Shown one piece after another: positions 20,801 through 32,800 of a DNA stretch of 64,000 nucleotides (its first letter is position 1; each line of letters opens with the position of its first letter). Source of the DNA: Promerops cafer (taxonomy: Eukaryota > Chordata > Aves > Passeriformes > Nectariniidae); assembly GCA_013398275.1 (NCBI GenBank), contig VZSE01006238.1:1-64000 (forward strand), written 5' to 3'. A program made the translations under genes and the position numbers. Below the pieces are notes generated by a model that saw only the letters and a list, made by a program, of their open reading frames with translations, was not told the DNA's origin and searched no databases.

Positions 20801-23800
20801 GGGAAGGTCCCAGTGCAGGAAGAATGGAGAACCCTGGGCATGGGTAGGTGAGGGTCAGGCCCTGCAGTGTCCTCCCAGGCTCGGCTGGAACGGCACGAAG
20901 CAGTGCCTGTGTTTCTGAGAGCAGCCAGGATCCAAAGCAACAACTCCAGAGGCACAGCCAAGCTCTGTGATCACCCTCTGAGACTTCCAGAGTTCAGTGG
21001 AGATCAAAGTCGGGATCGCTCCATCCCAGCCAGCTCCTGCTGCTGGCAGCCAACCAAACCCATTCCTTCATTCCTAGGTCATTGTTCAGAGGTCCCTCGC
21101 TGCCAAAAACCTCTCCCACGCCAAAGGAGGCTCCTTGATGACCTCCTACTTGAAGATTTTGCCCCTCTTTATGATGGTAATGCCAGGCATGATCAGCCGG
21201 GTTCTCTTCCCAGGTAAGTGCTGAGGGAGAGATCTCTTCGCTCCCTCTGGCTGTGCCAGCTCCACAGAGCTGGACAAGCCTTTCCTGGATAAGCTGGGAG
21301 GTCCCAATGCATCAAGTGCCCAACACATGAAGAAATTTTCTTCCAGTTAGGAGCTGGAGGATGCAGATCCTCCCAGAGCAGCCCCAGACATCCCTGTGCT
21401 GAGCTAGCCCTGTGTCACTTGCTGGAAGCCCCCCAAGCTCTCCAGTATTTCCCTTGGAAAGCAGTTTCCAGCACTCAGCAGAGGAACTTGTTCAGAGGCA
21501 CTGGTCTACAGTGGCTGGGAATGCTGCCTCTCACTCCCCACTGCTTCTTTCAGATCTGGTGGCTTGTGCAGACCCGGAAATTTGCCAAAAAATCTGTGGC
21601 AACCCCTCTGGCTGTTCTGATATTGCTTACCCCAAGCTGGTGTTGGAGCTCCTGCCTGTAGGTAAGAGCCTGGTGAGGGTTCTGGCACTGGTGGGGATGG
21701 CACGTGGCAGCCACAGGCGTCTGGGAGGGAAGTTCAGAGAGGCAAATAGCCTGGAACTGTCACTTAGTGGGACAAACCTATCACCACCATTTTAAATTGG
21801 AGCTAAAACCAGTTTAAAAGTCTGTTCTAGCCCGCAGAAGACCTCAAGGCCACCCAGCAGTGGAGCCACTGAAGGTTCCTCAGGGTGGCTCTGCTTCTCC
21901 TTGTTCCCAGGACTCAGGGGCCTGATGATGTCAGTGATGATAGCAGCCCTCATGTCCTCCCTGACTTCCATCTTCAACAGTGCCAGCACCATTTTCACCA
22001 TGGACCTCTGGAAACTCTTCCGTCCTCGCTGCTCCGAGTGGGAGCTGATGATCGTGGGCAGGTGGGGAGAACTGGGATGAGCTGGATCAGAGCCTGGGTG
22101 CCAGACACACATCTGGGCACAGCTGAGGAGGTGACACCACCCTGCACGGGCTTGGGCAGGACTGCAGCGGAGGCTTTAGGGTTGTGGGACACCTTGGTCA
22201 CACTGAGCAACGGGAAGAGCAGGGCCTGAGCTCACAGGAAGGGCCCCTTTGTCTCACCCAGGGTCTTTGTGCTGCTGCTCACCGTGGTGTCCATCCTGTG
22301 GATCCCCCTGGTGCAGGCTGGCCAGGGCGGGCAGCTCTTCATCTACATCCAGTCCATCAGCTCCTACCTGCAGCCGCCCGTGGCCATGGTGTTCATCCTG
22401 GGCTGCTTCTGGAGGAGGGCAAACGAGAAGGTACCAACTCTGCGGGCCTGAGAGCAGCCCTGCATCCTGGCTGGATGCTGCCCCAGCACAGAATTCCCTT
22501 CCTTTCCAGGGTGCCTTCTGGGGGCTGGTGGTGGGGCTGCTGCTGGGCGTCGTCCGCCTGGCGCTGGACTTCATCTACCCCGAGCCCCGCTGCGGCGAGC
22601 CCGACGGCCGGCCCGGCGTGGTCAAGTACATGCACTACCTCTACTTCTCCATGGTGCTGGCAGCCATCACCACCCTCACCGTGCTCGTGGTCAGCGTGGC
22701 CACCAAGCCCCCGGCCCCCGAAATGGTGCGTCACCCCCTCTGCCCCCTTAGCCCTAAACGCTTTCCAGGATGCCCCACGCCTCATCCCCGGGGAGAAATA
22801 AGCTGGAGATGCAAAGCTCCGTTCATTCTTGATTTACGGTCACACCTGTAGCAGTGACCCCTCCTCTGCTCCAGCACCTTTGCTGCTGTTTCTGATTTGG
22901 GGCCCATAAACCCCACCCTGGAGACTGGACAACAGTAGATTCTACCGAGAGCTGTTGTTAAGTTCAAGCGTGTGTGTTTCATCCATGACAAATTAGCCTT
23001 TTTCCCTCTATTTTCCAAGAAATTCCAGCTTCTGGGTCATCTTTACCAACTCTCTTACTAACTTAGCGAGGAAACATTTTTACTCGCAGAAAAGAGAAAC
23101 CCAGTGCAGAGAGCTCCTCTCCTCTGGAACAGGTTTGTGCCAGTTTGACTCTTTTCAGTACGTGTCCTGGTGCTGAGGCTGCAGGAAGAAGGCACTGAGA
23201 GCAGAAAGCCGGGGCAGGGGGGCTTCAGAGCTCACACAGCAGCACATCCCCTTGCTCCAGGACAGGACTAACTCTGAACTCAGGAATCCCCAGCAAGGGA
23301 GATGCCTGGAGGTGTTTGATCAGCCCAGAGCTCACCTGCCCTCCCTCTAACAGCTTTTCTTCATTTCCAACCTGAGTCTTTCCAGCTTTATGTGGTGCTC
23401 ATCCCTCTCTATCCACACTGCCATTGAGAACATCCCTCTATAATGAGCCTTTCAGATATTTGAAGAAAACCCCCCCCTATTTCCCACCTGTTGCCTCTTC
23501 TCTCAGCAGCCCCACTTCAAGCCAGCCCTCCCTGGCCACAGTTTCTGCTCTTTTTGCTCCTTCCTGACCCGCTGTCAGCCTGTGCCCAGGGACGGTCCCA
23601 CACCGAGGTGTCCCCTCAGTGCAGACCTCACCGACTCGCCCTTCTGCGTGGAGCACGAGCAGCTGCTGTGCTCCAGATGGCACCGACCCGCAGAGCCCGG
23701 GCAGAGCCCTCGGCTGCTCCCCGGGGCAGCAGGGCGGATTTTGGCCCCTCTCCGCGGGCAGCCCCGAGCCCGGGACAGCAGTTTCCTTACCAGCACTCTT

Positions 23801-25503
23801 CATGCCGTCAGGTAAGTCGGCTCACCTGGTTCACACGTGGGGATCCTCCGCCCAAGCAGGAGCCGGCAGCCAGCGCCGGCCCCGCCGCTGCCAAGGACGC
23901 GCTGCAGCTCGAGCTGAGCCCCGCTCCCGAGAGCAGCCCCGGTGATAACAAATGTAAGTGGTCGTGCTCAGGAGCACCCCCCTCACAGCCCCTGGCGTTC
24001 CCAACCGCCTGGAAGACAAGGAACGGCAAAACTCCTTCCTCTGGAATTCTGGAGCTCAGGGTGTGCTGGAAGAACCACAGAATTAAAGAACAGAGAGTAT
24101 GCTGAGCTGGGAGGGACCCACCAGGATCACCCAGTGCAGCCCCTGGCCCTGCACAGACACCCCAACACCCCCACCCTGGGCATCCCTGGCAGCGCTGTCC
24201 AAAGGCCCCTGGAGCTCTGGCAGCCTCGGGGCCGTGCCCATTCCCTGGGAGCCTGGGCAGTGCCAGCACCCTCTGGGGGAAGAACCTTTCCCTGCTCTCC
24301 AGCCTGAGCCTCCCTGGCCCAGCTCCAGCCGTGCCCTGGTCCTGTCCCTGTCCCCGAGCAGAGATCAGAGCTGCCCTCGGGAGGAGCTGCAGAGCACAGT
24401 GAGGCCTGACCTTCATCTCCTCTTGCCCAGGGGCAAAAAGGCTTTACCTGACATTTTACCTAAGCGGGAGTTCAGTTTCTTTTCCAACTCCCGATGGCAT
24501 TACAAAGGCTTGAAACAAAGGAGCTGGATGGGACACAGAGCCATGGCCACTATCCCGTGGCTAGTGCTGTAGCTACTGCCAGAACTGGCTGGAAAAGGGG
24601 AGGGTGGAGGGAAACACAGTAACGTTGATGAAACTCCCTTTCTGTTTTCCAGCGTCGTTCTCTGATCGGCTCTAGCAGCAGGGAGAACCCAGAGCCCTGG
24701 GCTGAGCAGTGAAGGAGATGTGGGTTTTTAAAGCCTGTGCTCGTGGCAAAGGCACAGCCGTGTGCGAGCTCCCCGCGCGTTCTGCAGCCTCGGTTTTGCC
24801 AGGCTCAGGCCCCTGTTTATGTAACAGTGCAGCTCTGCTGCGTGTTCCTTTGATCTGGAACAAGCTGCTGTGGGTTAATGAGTTACGGTGCAGCTCTCCC
24901 GCTGCTGGGAGGTCTCCCACTTGTTGGACATGAGCGTTGCCTTCCCAGCATTAAGTGATGTGTGTCCCAAGGCACTGGGCAAGTCCAGCTCAGAGGTGTG
25001 GCAGGGATGGGCGAGAGCAGCCCTTGCCCGGGGAGGCTGAGGGGCACCAAGCAGCTACAGCTCAGTTTTTAGGTTTGGTTTATCATTACTGTGGCTTAAA
25101 ATGCTGGGAAGAGCAGAAGCTGAGCTCAGAGCTCCAGGGAGGATGGAACTGGTCCCACAGCCCCAGAGGCGCTGCGCGGAGGGGTCCCGGTGTAGAGTGT
25201 CCACGTGGAGACCACGGGCTGTTTCTGCACCAAACCCTCTGCACCGGAGCACGAGACCCTCCTGCTCATCCCTCACCTCTCGTTCCAGGTGCGGCCGAGG
25301 CCAAGGGGAGCTCGAAGCTGCTGAGCACCTTCCTGTGGCTCTGCGGGATGGAGCGCAGGCAGGAGGGCGCCGAGAACGTGCCCAAAGCCGAGCCCCTGCC
25401 CGTGGCTTCCCTGGAGGAGACACCGCTGGTGAAACACGTGCTGAACATCAACCTGCTCCTCTGCGTGTGCGCCGGGGTCTTCCTCTGGGCATACTTCGCA
25501 TAG
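14807..25503 (+). CDS. SLC5A11: SLC5A11, sodium/myo-inositol cotransporter 2 (SMIT2)
   Basis: A plasma-membrane Na+-coupled symporter of the SGLT family that carries myo-inositol. Fifteen coding exons join in phase: 14807-14938, 15792-15863, 16458-16562, 16693-16752, 17121-17225, 18426-18531, 19566-19646, 20113-20318, 21078-21213, 21554-21661, 21911-22061, 22262-22430, 22510-22725, 23812-23953 and 25289-25503, giving 667 residues against about 675 in human. The first membrane helix is around residues 26-44 (DIAVLVLYFLFVLAVGLW). SGLT landmarks are SNVGSGHFIGLAGSG, the SSF signature GLLAITAVYTVSGGL near 182-196, NSASTIFTMDLW, SISSYLQPPVAMVF and RRANEKGAFWGL. The extracellular loop with ENSSCGLPREDAF carries an N-glycosylation sequon. 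The C-terminus ends FLWAYFA, like human SLC5A11. SLC5A1, A9 and A10 were considered; VKYMHYLYFSM and SLEETPLVK favour SLC5A11. The cytoplasmic loop of exon 14 is the least conserved part. Confidence 0.95.
18545..18700. repeat. Degenerate CACTGCCCCTGT minisatellite in an SLC5A11 intron
   Basis: Imperfect tandem copies of CACTGCCCCTGT / CACTGACC-type units begin just after the donor of the exon ending at 18531. A CR1 fragment follows directly. Confidence 0.75.
18722..18880 (+). mobile_element. CR1 LINE 3' fragment, sense
   Basis: Contains CCAGGCTGGACGGGGCTTGG, GCAGCCTGGGACAGCGGAAG and TGTCCCTGCCATGGCAGGGG, all typical of the sense CR1 3' region. It is intronic in SLC5A11 and the terminal microsatellite is degraded. 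Confidence 0.85.
19695..19925 (+). mobile_element. CR1 LINE 3' fragment, sense
   Basis: Runs from a GGGAGAAATCCTTCCCTGGG segment through GGCCAGGCTGGACAGGGCTT and CTTTAAGGTCCCTCCCAACC to CCAGGATTCTGTGGTTCC, a decayed CR1 tail. It is intronic in SLC5A11, just after the short exon 19566-19646. Confidence 0.9.
24075..24400 (-). mobile_element. CR1 LINE 3' fragment, antisense
   Basis: It begins near CCACAGAATTAAAGAACAG, then GAGCTGGGAGGGACCCACCA and CTCTGGCAGCCTCGGGGCC, a CR1 subfamily with the ATCCTGAGCTGGAAGGGACCC type of 3' end. It is intronic between the last two SLC5A11 exons. Confidence 0.85.
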
Positions 25504-26460
25504 CCAGGGGGGTGCCAGTCCGTACAACATCAACTAATCCTAATTGGTGTAAATATTAATGATTAGCAGAGGGTTAATGTAATTCTTAATGCTTTCTAAA
25601 TTTTATTTCTTTATTTAAGACATTTTAAAGACATAATATTTCCTGTATTTCTAATGGGGGCCTGGCTGTGCCCAGGGCCGAGCACTTGGCACTGGCACCG
25701 TCAGACCCCGCCTGGCACCAACCAGCTGAGGAAGCTTGGTTTGGTTATTTTAAATATTTAATTTTGCTCTTTGGCCTTAGAGCACTGCCTGGAATTCAGG
25801 AAGCCTGGATTCTCTTCCTATTTATGCCTCTATAACCAGCTATGCTCACTTGGGTCCCCTTTGGTTCAGCTCCTCCAGCCTGAGGGACAAGAGTGACACC
25901 TCGAGTGCCTGCAGCAGAGCCACGGGCTGTGCCTCTGGCTCAGCTGTGCCCGTTCAGCTCCTTCCCTGTGTGCAGGGAGTGCAGATGGGGCTGTCTGGGA
26001 GCTCTGGCTGAGTTACCACCACTGAAGCTCCAATGGCAACACCAACACCAGCACCCAGCGTGGAAACTGCCCCAGAACTGCTGCCGGGGGCACCTGAAGG
26101 ACCTAAACCAGCCAAACCCACCAGGTGTGCCAGGGCAGAGGTGCCCAGGGGCAGCCCCTCATCGCCTGGGCACCCACAGCCGTCCTGGGAGCGCCCCAGC
26201 GGAGACCCCTGGGCTGAGGACCACCACTGGCCCCGGGGGCTTGTGCAGCTGCAGAGAAACATTAAAGAGTGAGAGCTGGTCCCTGCCTGCCTGGACTCTG
26301 TGGGGGTGGGGGGCTGCCAAGACCTCTGAGCCCCACGCCCACGTTGGAGGAGGCTCCTCCTGGAGCTCCTCACCTGCCCTCACTCCCAGCAGAGCCTGCT
26401 GGCCCTCCCCAGGCTGCTGGGGGCTCCCAGAATTCAATAAATACTCAGCCCCAGAGCTGA
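25504..26460 (+). other. SLC5A11: SLC5A11 3' untranslated region
   Basis: AT-rich sequence follows the stop directly (GTAAATATTAATGATTAGC, TTTATTTCTTTATTTAAG). Candidate poly(A) signals are ATTAAA at 26261-26266 and AATAAA at 26436-26441; the second is canonical. The exact end is uncertain. Confidence 0.55.
26436..26441 (+). terminator. Candidate polyadenylation signal AATAAA (SLC5A11)
   Basis: Canonical hexamer about 930 nt after the SLC5A11 stop, followed by a GT-containing stretch (GTGCTGCGTGTGCAG). The upstream ATTAAA at 26261 is a weaker alternative. Confidence 0.5.
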
Positions 26461-28570
26461 CAGTGCTGCGTGTGCAGGCAGTGACAACAGGCAGCAGCGG
26501 GCAGGAGCACCCAGAAACCTGCAGCAGTCCACAGCATCAGGAAACACTCCTGTTAAACCATATAAAGGGAACTGGCACTTGGGGATCCTTCCTGAGCATG
26601 TGCAACACTGCTGGAAACCCTGGGGGACAGAGGCACCCCAGTTTGGGGGATAAACATCAAAATCAGTCACAGGACTGGAGTCTGTGGCTCATCAAACTGA
26701 ATTTAGAGCTACATTTGTTACAGGGCTGACATGGACAGTGTATCCCTGTGGTTTGTGAACGCTCCATTGCAGCTCTGGGTTTCCACCACCCTGCTGGGCT
26801 AGGGCCAGATCACCTATTAGTCAGTAATTCCAGTGAACTGGGTACCTTCAGTAATGAAGGGCCTTACTGGCAGGTGCAAGCCCAGGAATTGGTTCTTCAG
26901 AGGAAGAAGCTGGCTGCCAGACACAGCCCAAAGGGGGGAATGCTGAGTGGGCAGGCCAGAAGCTTGCAACATCCACACAAGCTGCAGCAGAGCATGGTTG
27001 TGCTGCAGGGAACGGCAGGGATCCCTCTGCTCACTGCTGTGCTGCTGGATAAAATGGGAGATGCCAGATGAATTTAACCCCAGCCATTCCCTGCACAGCT
27101 GATTCTTCCAGGTTAATGGGAAATGAGTGTCTTTGCACCCAGCCTTGCAGCAGGTGAGTGCAGTTGGACTGAGGGGGGGTTATTTTCTTTATAAACCATA
27201 AAGACTTAGTTCTGACTCCTTCTCCAGCCCGAATTTGTGCTGGCAGGGCATTCTAGCCCAGTAAGGACCACAGGGCTGGGCTGGCTGTGACTCAGAGGGA
27301 TCGTGGTGCCATCTCGTGGCAAAAATAAAGTAGAAATTAGATTGTGTGCAATGCTCATTGCTCTGGGCAGTGCAGAGGGGCTGCAGGTGGAGTTGCTGCA
27401 ATCCTTGCCCCTGATCCTTGCCCCTCTCAGGGCAGGAGCCCCTGGTCCCAGCATCACACAGCCCTGGGGGCTGTGTCTCAGTGCCGTGAGACACAAAATG
27501 AGTTGGTGTTGTTCAGATCTGACTCTAAACATCAAGGCACCTGTCCTGCCCCAAGGTGTTTGCCTTCAGTCCAGGTGAGAGTTGCAAGGCACAAACATGT
27601 TTTGCAGCTACAGGGAAGACCCTCAGGGCCACTGAGGAATGTGGAAATGGTGTTTCCACCTCTGAGAGCCAATGTTTTCTGCTGGATAAATAGATAGCTG
27701 AGTCATAGTCAATGTTCTGCCATCGCTCGGCTGAGCAAATAAACGGGGGACAGGTGCTTTATTTTGTGGAGATATTTTCAGCTGTGTAATTCAGTGTGCT
27801 GGGGAGGGATCACTTCTATCCATCTGCTGACACAGGCACGAGTAGGATGCATTTTTCAAAGGAACCTGTTTTGCTTGGATGTTTGCAGCTCTGAAGGCTG
27901 CTGTGCTGTGGAGGAAAGGATCCATCTCTCTACCTCAAAGCCAAGAACCTGAGAGCCCATGGCAAAGGGGCAGGTCTGAGGTTCCACCAGTGAGTTCCTG
28001 CAGAGTTGAGCCCAGCTCAGTGTTGTTCCCTCGAGCACTACACTGCTGCTTTGTCTGTCTTTTGAGTTCACATTATTTTGGAGGTGCTAAGACAGGAACA
28101 GTCCTGGCCTTTCTGAAGCCAAAGGCAAAAGTCCTTTTTGTTTCAGCAAGACCAAGTCTTCCTTCACAGAGCAGATGTGTGGTTTGCTCCCCAGTTGCTT
28201 TACCTCTCTCCTTGCCTCCCCATCCAAAGCACTAAGCAGAGGGCCAGCACCAGCATCAGGGAGGCTGTGGTGGCAACCTTTAATTCAGCCTTTGCAGTCA
28301 AGAGGCATAGAAGTGAAGAACTGAGGCTGTCCCCAGGGCTGACTCACAGCCCATAGCTGAGGAATTTGCCCTGGTGAAACCAGGCACAGAGGGTCTGCTG
28401 TTGAGCTGGTGTTTACTAGGATGAGCTTATGCAGAACTTCTCACCCATGAGATACATCTAACATTATATCTGTTGTCACTCTGGGCTCAGGACCAGCCTT
28501 TCATGGTGTTTGCATTTCTGTGTGCTGCAAAGTTGGGTGCCAGGCATAGGAAATGTAATGAGGACATGGG
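26461..28570. other. Intergenic region between SLC5A11 and CYP2W1, tail to tail
   Basis: The two flanking genes converge here. No exon, structural RNA or clear transposon was recognised. Base composition shifts from GC-rich to AT-rich across this interval. Confidence 0.55.
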
Positions 28571-28578
28571 ATTAAAAC

Positions 28579-28584
28579 TTTATT
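28579..28584 (-). terminator. Candidate polyadenylation signal of CYP2W1 (minus strand)
   Basis: TTTATT on the + strand gives AATAAA on the - strand about 1.2 kb past the CYP2W1 stop. A second candidate is at 29051-29056. Neither has been tested against transcripts. Confidence 0.35.
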
Positions 28585-29800
28585 GGGTTCCCATGAAGGG
28601 GAGAAAAGCAGTATGATAAAGCACATGATAAGAAAATGCATGTGGAGGAGCGGGAAGTCACAGGCAGATAAATGGATGGAAAACTGCCTCAGCTGTATGT
28701 GAGCTGGAATAAGGTTGTGAAATATGATGGCATGTAAGAGTGCCACAGATAGAGACAACAGCCAGGCTGAGCTACAGAGGAAAGGAAGCCAACCAAAACC
28801 AGCTCTCATTTAATCCCTGATCCCCATTCTCTGTGCACGTGTGTGTGCAAAAGAAGCACTGTGAAAACAGGCTGCATTTGCAGGGGAATTGCATGGCTGG
28901 CTCCAAAGGCCAGCCCATCCCAAACACCAGAATGACTGCTGGTGTAGGCTCTTAACATTAACCAGGATATCTGAAGAGAGTGAATGGTCTTTGCTGCAAT
29001 CTAACAAGGTCAGAAAGGACAGAGATGTGTAAAACTAGCAGTGGGTGTAGTTTATTTTGCTGTGTCATTAGCCCTTTATGACCGGATGCTGGTGCAAATC
29101 TCATGTGGCCTCATGATTTAAATTGCCAACTTAGAAATGCAGCTCCGGTTTTGTTCCGAATGGGGAGCAGTGTTGAGCTTGGCTGCAGCTCTTGCTTATC
29201 TGAACAGGTTTGCAGACTCTGGGGCATCTTCCAGGACACTGCTGCAAGGCAGAAATGACTTAGTCCTCAAATCACATGAACCAATCACTTTTTTCACTCT
29301 TGCTGTTTGGCTTGGTAGGTGAAATCCTGGTAGGATTTTGCTGTGAGTGATGGAAAACCCCAGGAGGTGTCCATGGATGGCTCAAGCGTGTGACCCACGG
29401 TGTCTTTCTGTGGCTTCCAGCAAACCCTGGTTTGTTCTTCCTCAGGACTCCGGGCAGATTTCTGTGACATGGTGAGCCTTGGGAGCCTGGGTGTTGCCCC
29501 TACAGCTCATGGGCTGCATCCCCTCCACCAGAGCAGCGGCTTGGTCCCTTCACCAGCTCCAGCATGGAGAGAGGTGAAGGGACCTCTTGAGAGGTGGGGT
29601 GTGATTGTCAGCACCATGGTTTGTGTTTGCATCTCCCCCACAGCACAGGAGCAAAGAGCAGCCCCTGGGGGGCATGGAGCAGTGGAGGGGGGTGGATGGA
29701 GACAGTGGGAAGGGGATGTGGTGGTGTGGCAGGATGGAGGGATGGCGAGTTTGGGCAAAGTTGGAGTCTTGGACCTCAAAGCTCTGGGCCAAGGCCGTGG

Positions 29801-32800
29801 TCATTCCCGCAGGACAGCGCAGGTTGCCTGAGGCTGAGGCCTTAATGTGAAAGTCGTTTGGGGGACGGTGAGGTCCAAGTCTGACTCTGAAACTCCTGGC
29901 TGGGGTCGGAAAGTGAATGTTTGGAGCAACCCTACAAAGAAGACAAACAGCTCCATCTTGGCCAGGCTTTCTCCGATGCAGTTCCGCCGCCCTGCGGGTG
30001 AAAGCAGAGTGTTCACCTCGTGGAAAAATCCAGCTGGAATGTTTTCTGTGGACACGTTGGCATCTGAGATGTTGCAATGGGAGCAGGAGGGAAACCTTGA
30101 ACTGCACTAAAGCATTTTGGAGTAGAGGGGCCTGTGTTGCTAAAGGTTCCTGCCTGGTCTCTTTTGTTACAAGCTACAGCCATCTTATAGAGTTATTATA
30201 CATTTATGGTGTGCCCTCTCCTGTCCTTAGCTCCTCCAGCCCTCTCAGCATCTTTAGCCCTTTCTTTTGGAAAGCAGCCTGATAGAAGAATGCCACCTGC
30301 TTCCAAAGTGGAATAGTTTGAAACTTGCTTTTCCTGTGGAATTTATCCTCACATACCACTTTTAGATAAGAGTGTCTTTCTTTTTACTCCCCTTCTTTGT
30401 GCTATGTTTATCAGTGGGAGAGCAGTGCTCTGAGAGCAGCCATTTGCCCAGATGCAGAACAATTGGTTCCATTCAGTTGTCTGGTTGCTTACTGACTGAG
30501 GTAAGGGCAGTATTTAGACATGAAGACCTCATTAGTGTGTATTATAATGAAATGGCCCTGCCACAGCCCCAGCTCTGTGCAGGTCAGACATTTAGTTACC
30601 TGTGGAGAAGGGCAGGAAAGCTCCTTTCTTTACAAAATTCCCTTCAGCATCGAGAAAGTGGTTGGGGTTGAACTGATGTGGTGTCTCCCATTGTGTCTTA
30701 TCCAGCAGCACTGAGGTAAGGGATGGGATTACAATTATACCCTGGAAGAAAAGTACACAAAGGCACAAAAGATAGCAAAGTGCTGTTGTGGTTCATTTTC
30801 TCACACAGGCTTTGGTGTCCCAGGAGATTTGCTCCATGTGGAGTAGGTGGAGACCATGAGGGTTTTATCCCATCATCCAGCAGAGAGACATCAGTGAGAT
30901 TTTCCCACTAGTGCCAAGGATTGAAGCCAAACCCCACATGGTGCTGTGAAAACCTCAAGTGGAAGGTAAGATCCTGCAAATTCTCTGGCAGGTACTTCAC
31001 TGTGCAGATGGCAGCAAGGAGGTAAACCAGGGCTGCTCATGGAGTGAGGAAGTCCTGAGCATGAGAGGGACTGGACTGAGTCCTATGACACGCTCTGGGC
31101 TCAGTGTAGAAACTCTCCTGGGGATGGTTTTGGGCTCTGTTCTGTAATTCCCTCTAAAGAAACCATTCTCCAGTGGCACTGGCGAGTCTGGGGAGGGTTT
31201 TGTATTCCTGGGAGGGAGCAGGTACCTACCTTGGGAAGGAAGTAGCCCCTGAAGTGGGTGTCAACAGCAGTGCAGCGGGGCACGTGTGGCAGGAGGGTGA
31301 TGAACCTCTGCACCTCGTGCAGCACCGCGTTGGTGTAGGGCATGTTCTTCCTGTCCTCGTACGTGGCCCAGCTCCCAGCTTTGACCGTTCTCCCAATCTC
31401 CTCCTGAACCTTTTCTGGAAGGAACAAACAAAAGGGATGTGTCCCAGCAAGGAAGCCAACTCCCTCCTTGGATTTGGTTTGGGGGAAAAACCCCCTTTTT
31501 CCAGAGTTTGAAGAGAGAGAGGATTCTTAAAGCAGCTGTGTGGGTTTCCCTGCTTTATGTTTAATTCAGGCATGTGGGTGGGTTGTTTCCCCAGCATCAT
31601 ACTCTGATCTCTACTCATCCTCTCTCCTAGCAAGTCAAAGGGGCTGTTTTATTGTGACTTTGATCAGCACCTAGTTACATTAGGAGTTCATCACAGAGGA
31701 GAGCTAGGATTCAGCTCTTCAGCAAAAGAGCTGCTGTGGGTCTGAGGCCTCTCCCTTCCCCATTTCAGCTTTGCCATGGATGGAGTAGGTAAAAGCTGCT
31801 CACTTTGAATCTCTGGGTATTTCATCATGAGCAGGATGGACCACTGGAGCGTGGTGGCAATGGTCTCTGTTCCAGCCATGACCAGGTCAAGTATGGATGC
31901 CATTAAGTTGTCATCGTGGAAGAGGCTGTCTTTCTTGTTCTTCTCCTTGAAAAACACAAGAGGTAAGAAAAGTCATAAAACCATCAGTCTGAGTATTCAG
32001 CAAGCTCTGGAGATGCTGCATAACCTACAGCACAGCTGGCTGTGGTCCTCTGTTTGTGAACTGGGTGACAAAACAGACCTGATCTTGAATGCACAGCACC
32101 CACCAGAGATGGAGCACCACAGATGGAAGGTTTGGAGGGGAGTTTTGGTTCAACATTCATCTCCCCTGGAAGCAGGCTGAAACCCAGAGCCAGCTGCTGT
32201 TCACAGACTCAGCCTTGCAGGTTTGGAATGAGCCTGGTCTCTGCCCTGAACAGAAGCAGATTCAGCTAATCCTATCTCTGAGGCACTCCTCCTGCCCAAG
32301 GCCAGGTTTGAATCCCCAACAGTGCTCAAAGTCACCTTTCAGGCCATTTCTGCCTGGGCTTTAGAACTGTGCTAACTCCTCTTCCACACAGCTGAGTAGA
32401 ATACTCACTGCCTAAGGTCAGCCTGGATCCAGCTGGAAAGAAGAAAAAGCTCAGAGCCCAAATATTTTGTGTTGAATGAAATCAACTGATGTGTAAAACT
32501 GCTGAGCCTCTGCTAAGTAAGATGCAGGGCAGGGTTAGGACTTGTACTGATGATTTATCATTCAAGTACTTTAAGGGGATCATCCATCTTGATGGAGCAA
32601 CTGTATCAATGATTAATTGATTTGTTTTCATAAAAAGAAAGGCAGAGTCAGCTTTCATGTGAATTCATGCATTTTCTACTAGGAGCGAGTAGCTGATCTC
32701 TCATAATTAGTGCTACTATTCAGGAGTGGACTGAGAGTAGCTTCTGTACCTTAATTTTGATAGAAAAATGTACCAATTGTAAGGACCTGGCATTTGATTT

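Noticed and set aside
22393..22785. 130-residue minus-strand frame opposite SLC5A11 exons 12-13
   Set aside because: Exact antisense of well-supported coding exons; His-rich composition is the mirror of the sense codons.
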